64,000 bases of DNA, from contig CAIKYB010000016.1 in assembly GCA_903831575.1 (NCBI GenBank), positions 179,265 through 243,264 on the forward strand. Reading direction: 5' to 3'. This document shows, one piece after another, positions 49,390-57,553 of the stretch. This stretch comes from an uncultured Bacteroidota bacterium. Its GTDB lineage: Bacteria > Bacteroidota > Bacteroidia > Chitinophagales > Chitinophagaceae. The translations under genes and the position numbers were made by a program. The notes below the pieces were generated by a model. The model saw only the letters and a list, made by a program, of their open reading frames with translations, did no database searches and was not told the DNA's origin. The stretch's first letter is position 1. Each line of letters begins with the position of its first letter.

Positions 49390-49863
49390 ATGTCTGAAGA
49401 TTTAATAATATCAACAGGATCAAAAGAAGAGCAATATCAAAATATTACGCGGCAAATTAAGGCGTTAATAGAAGGTGAGAATGATGTTATTGCTAATTTG
49501 GCGAACATCACAGCGTCTTTAAAACAACAATTTAATTGGTTGTGGGTGGGGTTTTATTTGGTAAAAAATGAAGAATTGGTTCTTGGTCCTTTTCAGGGTC
49601 CTATTGCCTGCACGAGGATTCTAAAAGGCCGTGGTGTTTGTGGGGTTGCTTGGTTAAAATCAGAAACAATTATTGTAGATGATGTTGCTCTTTTCCCTGG
49701 TCATATTGCCTGTAGTAGTTTGTCGAAATCTGAAATTGTTGTACCGCTAATAAGAGAAGGAGAAGTATTTGGAGTGTTAGATGTAGATAGTGAACAGCTA
49801 GCTGCTTTTGATGTGATCGATAAAAAAAATTTAGAATTAATCGTTTCGCTCTTAACCCCGTAG
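49390..49863 (+). CDS. msrC: Free methionine-(R)-sulfoxide reductase (GAF domain)
   Basis: A 157-residue single GAF-domain enzyme that reduces free methionine-R-sulfoxide. FNWLWVGFYLVKNEELVLGP, GPIACTRILKGRGVCGVAW and DVALFPGHIACSSLSKSEIV match the YebR family, with the expected catalytic cysteines (CTRI, GVCG and IACS). Length is normal. The stop codon TAG at 49861-49863 lies inside the first unit of the tandem repeat that follows. It is convergent with cysS. Confidence 0.92.
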   Translation: MSEDLIISTGSKEEQYQNITRQIKALIEGENDVIANLANITASLKQQFNWLWVGFYLVKNEELVLGPFQGPIACTRILKGRGVCGVAWLKSETIIVDDVALFPGHIACSSLSKSEIVVPLIREGEVFGVLDVDSEQLAAFDVIDKKNLELIVSLLTP

Positions 49864-50019
49864 GGGTGAAATTATGCTACAAAAAAGAAATCCACCAACC
49901 AACCCCATCGGGGTGAAATTATGCTACAGGAGAACAACTACTCCACAACCCCATCGGGGTGAAATTATGCTACAGGAGAACAGCTACTCCACAACCCCAT
50001 CGGGGTGAAATTATGCTAC
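49854..50019. repeat. Four-copy 46-47-bp tandem repeat with palindromic core
   Basis: The unit contains a 27-bp conserved core beginning AACCCC and ending TTATGCTAC (copies at 49854-49880, 49901-49927, 49947-49973, 49993-50019), followed by a 19-20-bp variable spacer. Each core contains ACCCC-N3-GGGGT, a small hairpin. The array fills the whole gap between two convergent genes, supplying the msrC stop codon (first copy) and reaching into the cysS stop (last copy). The spacers differ and no cas genes are present, so it is not CRISPR. Confidence 0.9.
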
Positions 50020-51524
50020 GCCACCCCCCAGCTTGTATTACCATCCTTATCATCTTTAATTACAATCCCCATTTCAATCAATTGATTTCTGATTTTATCA
50101 GAAGTAGCAAAGTCTTTTTTTGATTTAGCTTCTTTGCGTATATCCAGAAGCAATTGCATTACAGGAGAAAGTAGTTCATTATTTGACTCGTCCATATTTT
50201 TTAGACCGAAAATATTTTCTAAAAAATCTGCGAACTTATTTTTCATTAATTCCAGGGTTTCGCTTTTAATGGCAGTTGCAGGAATAAGACCATCCTTTAA
50301 AGAATTAATAACCGGAGCTATTTCAAACATATTTGCGATAACCCTTGGAGTTCCAAAGTCATCATCCATGAATTCTTCAAACTCATTCAACCAGGTATTT
50401 ATTTTCGTGTCGAGTTCACTATCGGTTGCGGTTTCGTTTTTTTCAAAAGACAGCTTTTTTAGTACTTCAAAGGCTTCCCATAATCTTTTAAAAGCTTTCT
50501 CGCTTGACATCAGCGCTTCATTGCTAAAATCGAGGGTGCTTCTGTAATGACTTTGTAAAATAAAAAAACGAATCGTCATGGGATGAAACGGCTGGCTTAA
50601 TAAAGGATGATTGCCGCTAAACAACTCCGTTAGTTTAATAACATTGTTATAACTTTTTCCCATTTTCCTTCCATTAATAGTAATCATATTATTGTGCATC
50701 CAGTATTTTACAGGCGCGGTGTGATTACAAATAGTGCTTTGTGCGATTTCGCTTTCATGGTGTGGAAACAATAAATCCATTCCGCCGCCATGTATATCAA
50801 ACTGAGGACCTAAGTATTTTGTTGCCATTGCAGAGCATTCAATATGCCAACCAGGGAATCCTTCTCCCCACGGACTTTTCCAGCGCATGATGTGTTCTGC
50901 AGGCGCAGCTTTCCATAAGGCAAAATCAGCTGCATCTTTTTTCTCTTGTTGCCCTTCAAGATCGCGTGTTAAATTTTCTCTATTACTGGAGTCTAACAAC
51001 TCCTCAATTACTCTCCCACTTAATTTCCCATAATCATAATTTGCTGCATATTTTTTTACATCAAAATAAACAGATCCATTTACTTCATAAGCAAATCCCT
51101 TTTCAATAATATCTTCAATCATGCCAATTTGCTCAACGATATGTCCAGTAGCGGTTGGTTCAATGCTTGGTTCGATACAATTAAATTGTTTCATTGCCCA
51201 ATGAAAAAGATTCGTGTATTTCTGCACCATTTCCATTGGTTCTAACTTTTCCAATTGTGCCTTCTTACTTACTTTATCTTCAGCTTCTCTTCCTTCTTCT
51301 TCAAAATGTCCCGCATCAGTGATATTTCGAACATAACGAACTTTATATTTTTTATAAGTAAGGTATCTGTAAACAATATCAAAACTAACATATGGTCTTG
51401 CATGTCCTAAATGACTTTCTCCACTAACGGTAGGCCCACAAACATACATGCCCACATGTCCTGGTGTAATAGATTCGAAAATCTCTTTTTTTCTGGAATA
51501 AGAATTATGAATATGTAAAGCCAT
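50016..51524 (-). CDS. cysS: Cysteinyl-tRNA synthetase
   Basis: A 502-residue class I aminoacyl-tRNA synthetase that charges tRNA-Cys. The N-terminal catalytic core has VCGPTVSGESHLGHARPY (HIGH motif as HLGH), the zinc site near GFPGWHIECSAMATKYLG and HGGGMDLLFPHHE, and KMGKS (as GRKMGKSYNN) for KMSKS. The C-terminal helical domain ends FATSDKIRNQLIEMGIVIKD. Its last codons lie in the end of the tandem repeat array. Length is normal. Confidence 0.97.
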   Translation of the reverse strand: MALHIHNSYSRKKEIFESITPGHVGMYVCGPTVSGESHLGHARPYVSFDIVYRYLTYKKYKVRYVRNITDAGHFEEEGREAEDKVSKKAQLEKLEPMEMVQKYTNLFHWAMKQFNCIEPSIEPTATGHIVEQIGMIEDIIEKGFAYEVNGSVYFDVKKYAANYDYGKLSGRVIEELLDSSNRENLTRDLEGQQEKKDAADFALWKAAPAEHIMRWKSPWGEGFPGWHIECSAMATKYLGPQFDIHGGGMDLLFPHHESEIAQSTICNHTAPVKYWMHNNMITINGRKMGKSYNNVIKLTELFSGNHPLLSQPFHPMTIRFFILQSHYRSTLDFSNEALMSSEKAFKRLWEAFEVLKKLSFEKNETATDSELDTKINTWLNEFEEFMDDDFGTPRVIANMFEIAPVINSLKDGLIPATAIKSETLELMKNKFADFLENIFGLKNMDESNNELLSPVMQLLLDIRKEAKSKKDFATSDKIRNQLIEMGIVIKDDKDGNTSWGVA

Positions 51525-51624
51525 TCTGTTGTTGAAATTTTAGGAGTACAAATATAAGTTGATAAGTTGATAGGTTGAAGGGTTTGGGCTGTTCAACATG
51601 TTTGCAGCTGATAACAAAAAACTG

Positions 51625-52749
51625 TCACTTGTATTTCAAATCTGTAACAATAGGATAATGATCACTAAGTTTTCTTTTTATTCGACAATATTGTTGCACA
51701 TCAAATCGGGGATCAACAAAAATATTATCAATTCGCAGCGTGGGAGAAATTCCGGCATAAGTATTTCCAATTCCGGCGCCTTTAGCAACGAATGCATTAA
51801 TCATATTCTCTCCAATGGTTTTATACGCGTAACTATTAGGAACGTCATTAAAATCGCCACACAAGATATTGGGGTAAGGACTTTTTGCTAATGTTCTTTT
51901 AATCCAATCGCTTTGACGATGTCTTTTGATATAACCCTTTTTAAATTTAGCAATAATGCTTTTAGATTCAACAAGATCTGTTTCGCCGTTGATGCCTGGG
52001 TTGTCTAAATATTTTCTGTTATCTATACTGAATCTCAATGTTTGTAAATGAATATTGAATACACGAAAAGTATCTGTATTCTTTACAATATCTACATATT
52101 GAAAAGTGGAGTTGTAATTCAAGCTATCAGAATGAATGGTTTGTTGTTTAATGATTGGGTATTTGCTAAAAATAATTATTCCAAAATGATGCCACCTGTC
52201 AAAATCAAGTCTCCTGTCGTAGGAGTAATAATGATAGGGCATGTTTAATTTTCTTTCAAATGCTGGTAAATAGTTAATTGATTTTTTTAAACTGTCTCCC
52301 GCTACCATTTCCTGAAAGCAAGCCACATCTGGGCTGAACTCGTTTATTAGCTCTAACATTTCCGTTTTTACTTCTGGATGAATTTTGTATTCAATAATAT
52401 CAAAGTGCTCAACATTCCAGCTCATTATTCTTAATGCCGTTTCCTGATTTTTTTTTGTTGAAAATGAAGATGATCGAATTTGAATAATTTGCTTTAGTGG
52501 AGCAATGCAGGATAGTATAAAAAACAAGCTAATCAGGGAAAGCCAGGGTTTTACAAAAAACCAAAAAATAGAAAACAAAATGGCCGTCACTAAAAGATAG
52601 ACTGTAGCTAAGGTAAAAAGTCCTATGATCCAAGAATCACCACTCCAAATACTGCTTCCATAACAGGCTAATAATAAGGCCAATCCTGCAATACCGTTGC
52701 ATACAATAAGTATTGCTTTTGTGAATTTCCTTAAAAATTGACCAGCCAT
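51625..52749 (-). CDS. Endonuclease/exonuclease/phosphatase family membrane protein
   Basis: Three N-terminal membrane helices (residues about 10-95) precede a catalytic domain of the EEP superfamily: RIMSWNVEHFDIIEY, DVACFQEMV, DRWHHFGIIIFSKYPI, NIHLQTLRFS, CGDFNDVPNSYAYKTI and LSDHYPIVTDLKY. The metal-binding Asn, Glu, Asp and His positions are present. The start MAGQFLRKF (52749) is preferred over an upstream ATG at 52770. Substrate could be DNA, RNA or a phospholipid or sugar phosphate; it is unknown. It follows the two rhomboid genes. Confidence 0.85.
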   Translation of the reverse strand: MAGQFLRKFTKAILIVCNGIAGLALLLACYGSSIWSGDSWIIGLFTLATVYLLVTAILFSIFWFFVKPWLSLISLFFILSCIAPLKQIIQIRSSSFSTKKNQETALRIMSWNVEHFDIIEYKIHPEVKTEMLELINEFSPDVACFQEMVAGDSLKKSINYLPAFERKLNMPYHYYSYDRRLDFDRWHHFGIIIFSKYPIIKQQTIHSDSLNYNSTFQYVDIVKNTDTFRVFNIHLQTLRFSIDNRKYLDNPGINGETDLVESKSIIAKFKKGYIKRHRQSDWIKRTLAKSPYPNILCGDFNDVPNSYAYKTIGENMINAFVAKGAGIGNTYAGISPTLRIDNIFVDPRFDVQQYCRIKRKLSDHYPIVTDLKYK

Positions 52750-52790
52750 ATTTAATATTTGATAAGGCAAACAATGCGATAGAATAATCC

Positions 52791-53741
52791 CTAAATCGAC
52801 TCGTCTTCCGATGTTTTTTTTAGAATTTCTTTTTCTTCTTCGGTTAAACTGCCGTATCCTTCAGTATTAATTTTATCCAATATTTCATCAATGCGCGCTT
52901 GATTGAATAAAGCAGATTTACTAAAAGGCTCTCTGTTTCTAGAGTCATAAAACAGTTTATGTTTAACCGAAAGATCTTTTTTTTCAGAAGGGCTAAAAAC
53001 AGTTGTTATCCAATCGTAAAAAGCATTCATCCAAAGACTTCCATCTTTTCCTTTTTCTAAAAAAAAGGCGAATACAAATCCTGCAATTATGCCACCAAAA
53101 TGAGATAAAATAACAGCGCTATTCATTTTGACAATGCCGCCAAAATCAATTAGGAAATAAATAATTAATAACACCCAAATTGGAATACCTTTTCTGATAT
53201 GTGTAAAAAAGCGATGATTGGGTGATAAAAAAGTAGTTGCTGTTGCTAAAGCTAAAATAGAAGCATTCGCACCCACGAGTGCAGCGGCTTTAATATTATT
53301 ATTATACAACTGGGGGATTAATTGATTGGCTGCAATAAAAAAAAGTCCACCCAATACGCCACCATAGATATAAACAGGAATCAACTTATCATTTCCAGAA
53401 ATTTGCTGCATCAAACTACCAAAAGCCCAAAGCCAAAGCATGTTGCTAAAGATGCGCATGAGCGCTATGCTTGTATCGCTGAACATATAAGTTAACAGGG
53501 TCCAAGGTCGTTCCATAAAACGTGAAAAGCTTGCAGGCAATTCAAACCATTCGACAACGGAAGTATTATAAGATTCTGGTGTTTGTTGGTAGAAGTTATA
53601 TACAACTTGGAGTAATAATAATAACAGAAAGAAAATAACATTTAAAGCCACCAAAGCCATTAGGGCATTATTATCCTGCCCCAAAGTGAATTTCTTCTTT
53701 TTAAGATGTTTGTATTCAATATACCTTTCTGCTTCTCCCAT
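52791..53741 (-). CDS. Rhomboid-like protein lacking the catalytic serine
   Basis: A 316-residue membrane protein of the rhomboid family. Six or more helices are evident, including the region RPWTLLTYMFSDTSIALMRIFSNMLWLW. The catalytic loop normally reads G-A-S; here it is LVGANASILALA with Asn159 in place of Ser. The histidine of the dyad is kept (ILSHFGGIIAGF, His214). It may therefore be an inactive pseudoprotease like iRhom, or a nearby Ser161 may substitute. A soluble C-terminal tail follows (about 235-316), DUF6576-like. It starts 4 bp after the stop of the active rhomboid gene. Confidence 0.85.
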   Translation of the reverse strand: MGEAERYIEYKHLKKKKFTLGQDNNALMALVALNVIFFLLLLLLQVVYNFYQQTPESYNTSVVEWFELPASFSRFMERPWTLLTYMFSDTSIALMRIFSNMLWLWAFGSLMQQISGNDKLIPVYIYGGVLGGLFFIAANQLIPQLYNNNIKAAALVGANASILALATATTFLSPNHRFFTHIRKGIPIWVLLIIYFLIDFGGIVKMNSAVILSHFGGIIAGFVFAFFLEKGKDGSLWMNAFYDWITTVFSPSEKKDLSVKHKLFYDSRNREPFSKSALFNQARIDEILDKINTEGYGSLTEEEKEILKKTSEDESI

Positions 53742-53745
53742 TTTT

Positions 53746-54435
53746 TTAATAGAAATTATTTTTATTGGTTTTATTCCAGAATAAAATAATAATGAACCCT
53801 GTTAAGGCCCCACCAATATGAGCAAAGTGAGCAATATTATCATTTGCTGCACTTGAAAATCCTCCAAATATATCCAATCCGATAATGCCTAAAATAGCCC
53901 ATTTGGCTTTAACTGGAACTGGGATTGGAAAAATAAATAATTGTGTATTTGGAAAAGAATATCCAAATGCTACAAGAACACCCATTATAGCGCCTGAAGC
54001 ACCAACAGTAGCATTTAGTTTCATGATTTCTGCATATCTGATGGCGTCTTCATTTGAAAGAACGGCGTGATCAATTGCCCAATAATCAAAAATATAATTT
54101 CCCATTTGAGCAAGTCCTGCTGCCAATCCACAAATCAGATAAAAAGTTAAGAATCGTTTTGGCCCCCATAATTTTTCCATCATTCCACCAAACATCCATA
54201 AACCAAACATATTAAAAAGGAGATGCGTAAATCCGCCATGCATAAACATATGCGTAACCAGTTGGTATGGTTGAAAATCCGGAGACCTATAATGATGAAG
54301 CGCAAAAAGATCATTGATATTATTGGCATCACCAAAACCTCCAAATACAGATTGAGCGAAAAAAACTAGGGCATTAATAATAATCAGGTTTAATACAATT
54401 GCTGGGGTATTTCTAAAACTATTTCTTAATTCCAT
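53746..54435 (-). CDS. Rhomboid intramembrane serine protease
   Basis: A 229-residue integral membrane protease with six helices. The catalytic dyad is intact: Ser147 in TVGASGAIMGVL and His206 in IAHFAHIGGALTGF. HGGFTHLLFNMFGLWMFG (66-83) is the typical L1/TM2 region. Rhomboids cut single-pass membrane proteins inside or near the membrane. It lies in an operon upstream of a second, Ser-less rhomboid (4-bp gap) and downstream of rlmD (25 bp). Confidence 0.92.
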   Translation of the reverse strand: MELRNSFRNTPAIVLNLIIINALVFFAQSVFGGFGDANNINDLFALHHYRSPDFQPYQLVTHMFMHGGFTHLLFNMFGLWMFGGMMEKLWGPKRFLTFYLICGLAAGLAQMGNYIFDYWAIDHAVLSNEDAIRYAEIMKLNATVGASGAIMGVLVAFGYSFPNTQLFIFPIPVPVKAKWAILGIIGLDIFGGFSSAANDNIAHFAHIGGALTGFIIILFWNKTNKNNFY

Positions 54436-54460
54436 TCTCTAAAGATAAGCGTTAATCAAT

Positions 54461-55867
54461 TTATTTTAAGGTCAGTAATACAACACACTCAATATGATGG
54501 GTGTGAGGGAACATGTCTACCGGCTGAACTTTTTCCACTTTATATTTTTCAGCAAGCAACCCTAAATCTCTAGCTTGTGTAGCAGTATTACAACTTACAT
54601 AAACAATTTTAGGCGCTTCCATTTCCAGAAGTTTCAGTACTAGTTTTTCGTGCATCCCAACTCTTGGAGGATCTGTAATCACAACATCCGGCCGGCCATG
54701 CTTTTTAAAAAAATCATCATTACAAATTTTAATAACGTCGCCGGCAAAAAACTCGGCGTGATGGATATTGTTTAAGGCGGCATTTTTTTTAGCATCTTCA
54801 ATAGCATCTTCAATCACTTCCACACCAATTATTTTTTTTGCTTGATCACTTACAAATATCCCAATGCTGCCCGTTCCACAATACAAATCATACACCACTT
54901 CGTTGCCATTGAGTGCTGCAAAATCTTTGGTAATCTGGTATAGCTTTTCTGCTTGTTTGGTGTTGGTTTGAAAAAATGATTTTGGACTAATGATAAATTG
55001 AAGATCTCCCAGCTTTTCAACTACATAGCCTTTCCCGTGATATACCATTGGGGTTAAATCATAAATACTATCATTCCATTTAGGGTTGATGGTATATAAT
55101 AAGGTAGAAATGGAGGGTACTTTACTCAAAAGATGATCAAAAAGAGCAATCCTATCCGCTTCTGCATCATGGTTTAAGCAAATATTGACCATCAATTCGC
55201 CAGTAGTAGTATAACGAATGATAATATTGCGCAGCCATCCGGTGTGGTTTCGAATATCATAAAATTCAAATGCTTTTTCAGTTGCAAAATCTCTTACGGT
55301 GTTTCGAATATCATTGTTCACATCGGCCAACAAATGACATGTTGTGATATCAATTATTTTATCAAATATTCTTGGCGCATGGTATCCAAGTGCGTTTTGT
55401 TGTACCAGAGCTGCATCGGTATTAATTTCTTCGTTTGTAAGAAATCTTTTATTGCTAAAGGTGAATTCCAGTTTGTTTCTATAATGAACAGTTTGTTCAG
55501 AACCTATGATAGGCATTATTTCTGGCAGGTCAATTTTACCGATACGTTTCAGATTTTGTTCAACCTCTTGTTGTTTGTATTGCAGTTGCTTTTCATAGGG
55601 CAACATTTGCCATTTACAACCTCCACAATTTCCAAAATGTTTACAAAAGGGAGTAAGTCTATCTGGGGCGGGTTCAATAATTGCAGTGGCACGACCTTCA
55701 GCCCAGTCTTTCTTACTTTTCCCTATCTGAATATTTACAATATCTCCTGGTATAGCTCCGGAAACAAAGATGACTTTACCATCGTGGCGTACCAAAGATT
55801 TTCCTTCTGCGGCATAATCAGTAATAGTTATATTTTCTAATACAATGCTTTTATGTTTTTTTCTCAC
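54461..55867 (-). CDS. rlmD: 23S rRNA (uracil-C5)-methyltransferase RlmD
   Basis: A 468-residue SAM-dependent enzyme of the RlmD/TrmA group, which methylates uracil 1939 of 23S rRNA. A TRAM domain comes first (NITITDYAAEGKSLVRHDGK), then iron-sulfur cysteines in FCKHFGNCGGCKWQML. SAM binding is VVYDLYCGTGSIGIFV, catalysis includes VYVSCNTATQARDL, and the end MFPHTHHIECVVLLTLK is characteristic. The start is GTG at 55867: the frame extends upstream to 55972, but that extension is not conserved and overlaps a promoter-like element for the divergent gene. The rhomboid genes follow. Confidence 0.93.
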   Translation of the reverse strand: MRKKHKSIVLENITITDYAAEGKSLVRHDGKVIFVSGAIPGDIVNIQIGKSKKDWAEGRATAIIEPAPDRLTPFCKHFGNCGGCKWQMLPYEKQLQYKQQEVEQNLKRIGKIDLPEIMPIIGSEQTVHYRNKLEFTFSNKRFLTNEEINTDAALVQQNALGYHAPRIFDKIIDITTCHLLADVNNDIRNTVRDFATEKAFEFYDIRNHTGWLRNIIIRYTTTGELMVNICLNHDAEADRIALFDHLLSKVPSISTLLYTINPKWNDSIYDLTPMVYHGKGYVVEKLGDLQFIISPKSFFQTNTKQAEKLYQITKDFAALNGNEVVYDLYCGTGSIGIFVSDQAKKIIGVEVIEDAIEDAKKNAALNNIHHAEFFAGDVIKICNDDFFKKHGRPDVVITDPPRVGMHEKLVLKLLEMEAPKIVYVSCNTATQARDLGLLAEKYKVEKVQPVDMFPHTHHIECVVLLTLK

Positions 55868-55969
55868 TGGGCAAAAATAATCTATAATAGAGCAAAAAAA
55901 TTTGTTAATGAAATGTAATTTTAATTTTGAAGGGGATTCGAATAATGGTATAACGCACCAAATTAAATA

Positions 55970-55977
55970 CATTTGTT
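55970..55977 (+). promoter_or_regulatory. Putative -7 element for the thioredoxin-like gene
   Basis: TACATTTG matches TAnnTTTG and lies 16 bp before the ATG at 55994. No clear TTTG -33 element was found at the right spacing, so confidence is modest. Confidence 0.4.
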
Positions 55978-55993
55978 AATTATTTTTTGATTT

Positions 55994-57532
55994 ATGAAGA
56001 AAACACTACTATTTACCGCATTATTAGCTTTAACATTTGGTGCTTTACAAGCACAACGCACAAAACCAGTAAAAAAACCAATCGCCGAATCTGAGCGATT
56101 GAAAACGCCCGAAAATCCTGCCTTTGCCATAACGTCTTTTTCATCATTTAAAAAAGACAGCGCATTTATGATTACGTTGAATTCTCCGGTTTATAATACA
56201 GGCATTGTGTATTTATGTTATCACTTGGGTAAGAACCTTAATATTGAAGATTCTGCAGTCATAAGTAACAATGGTATTGCCATCTTTAAAGGAAACAGAA
56301 TCTTACCAGGAGGAATTTATGCTATTGTGCTACCAGGCAAAAGGTATTCTATAGACTTCTTTATTGATAAAAACCAATTCTTTAAAGTAAACATAAAGGA
56401 TACTATAAATATCCTGGAGAATACGATTATCAGTTCAAATGAAAATGAAGTATTTGAGCAATACCAAAAGTTCGTTATACTTAAAGGAACGTTGATGCAA
56501 CAAGAACGAACATCATATAGTCTTGCAACGACAAAGAAAGATTCTGTATTTCATCAGGATCAATATGCTAAAATCAGCAAAGAGCTAAACAATTATAGAG
56601 ATAGCATTATCAAAAATTTCCCACAATCGATGATGACTGCCTTATTGAATGCAATGAGAGAGCCAGAGATTTCCAACAAAAACCCAAAAACACGACAGGA
56701 CTCAATAGATAATTATAATGATTACAAAGCACACTATTGGGATGGTGTAACGTTTATGGATAGCCGTATTATAAGAACGCCATTTTTTCTACCAAAACTT
56801 GAAAAATATTACAGAGAAATTATTGTGCAAGCATCCGACACGATCATTCAGGATTTAGATTATAAATTATTACTGGCGCGCTCTTGTCCGGAAATGTATA
56901 AGTTTTTACTGAATTGGTTTACCGATGAATATATCAATCCTAAGTACATGGGCCAGGATGCGATATTTGTGCATTTGTTTGAAAAATATCACAGCAAAGG
57001 ATTAACCAGTTGGTTGAATGAGAAACAAATGGAAACCATTTCGCGCAGAGCATATATGCAGATGAGTAATCTTATTGGAGTAAGAGCAGCGAATTTAGAA
57101 ATGATAGATTCTACAGGAAAATCAACACCATTATATGACTTAAACGCTGACTTTACACTTGTCATTTTTTGGGATCCGTCATGCGGACATTGTAAAGAAG
57201 AATTGCCTAGAATAGATTCTATTTACAGAGCTTCTTGGAAGAAGAACGGCGTAAAAATATATGCGGTGCTAACAGAAAACGATAAAAAAACAGAATGGGT
57301 TAATTATATAAAAGAGCACAATGTTGGAGATTGGACGCATGTGTATGAGACAAAAGCAATGGAAAAAACTATTGCAGATGGTCAAAGAGCAGGATTCAAA
57401 CAATTATATGATGTTACACAAACGCCGACCTTGTTTTTATTAGATAAAGAAAAGCGCATCATAGGAAAGAAGTTGGGCTGGCAACAGCTAAACGAACTGC
57501 TTGAGACCAAATGGAAAACTAAAAAAGACTAA
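55994..57532 (+). CDS. Periplasmic thioredoxin-like protein (DUF5106/TlpA type)
   Basis: A 512-residue exported protein with a signal peptide (KTLLFTALLALTFGALQAQ). The N-terminal part resembles DUF4369/DUF5106 sequences of Bacteroidota (FMITLNSPVYNTGIVYLCY, FKGNRILPGGIYAIVLPGK). A helical middle follows, then a C-terminal redoxin domain with the active-site pair CGHC (397-400) in WDPSCGHCKEELPRIDSIY and the cis-Pro loop YDVTQTPTLFLLDKE. It probably handles thiol-disulfide exchange in the periplasm. It is followed 21 bp later by a SurA-like foldase, suggesting joint action in envelope protein folding. Confidence 0.87.
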   Translation: MKKTLLFTALLALTFGALQAQRTKPVKKPIAESERLKTPENPAFAITSFSSFKKDSAFMITLNSPVYNTGIVYLCYHLGKNLNIEDSAVISNNGIAIFKGNRILPGGIYAIVLPGKRYSIDFFIDKNQFFKVNIKDTINILENTIISSNENEVFEQYQKFVILKGTLMQQERTSYSLATTKKDSVFHQDQYAKISKELNNYRDSIIKNFPQSMMTALLNAMREPEISNKNPKTRQDSIDNYNDYKAHYWDGVTFMDSRIIRTPFFLPKLEKYYREIIVQASDTIIQDLDYKLLLARSCPEMYKFLLNWFTDEYINPKYMGQDAIFVHLFEKYHSKGLTSWLNEKQMETISRRAYMQMSNLIGVRAANLEMIDSTGKSTPLYDLNADFTLVIFWDPSCGHCKEELPRIDSIYRASWKKNGVKIYAVLTENDKKTEWVNYIKEHNVGDWTHVYETKAMEKTIADGQRAGFKQLYDVTQTPTLFLLDKEKRIIGKKLGWQQLNELLETKWKTKKD

Positions 57533-57553
57533 TCCTAAACGAACTGCTTGCAG

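Noticed and set aside
49854..50019. CRISPR array
   Set aside because: Only four units with 19-20-bp spacers of which two are almost the same, and no cas genes nearby. The units also overlap the coding ends of both flanking genes.
55868..55972. N-terminal extension of RlmD
   Set aside because: The extra residues do not look like the TRAM start of the family and overlap a promoter-like element of the divergent gene; the GTG at 55867 fits better.
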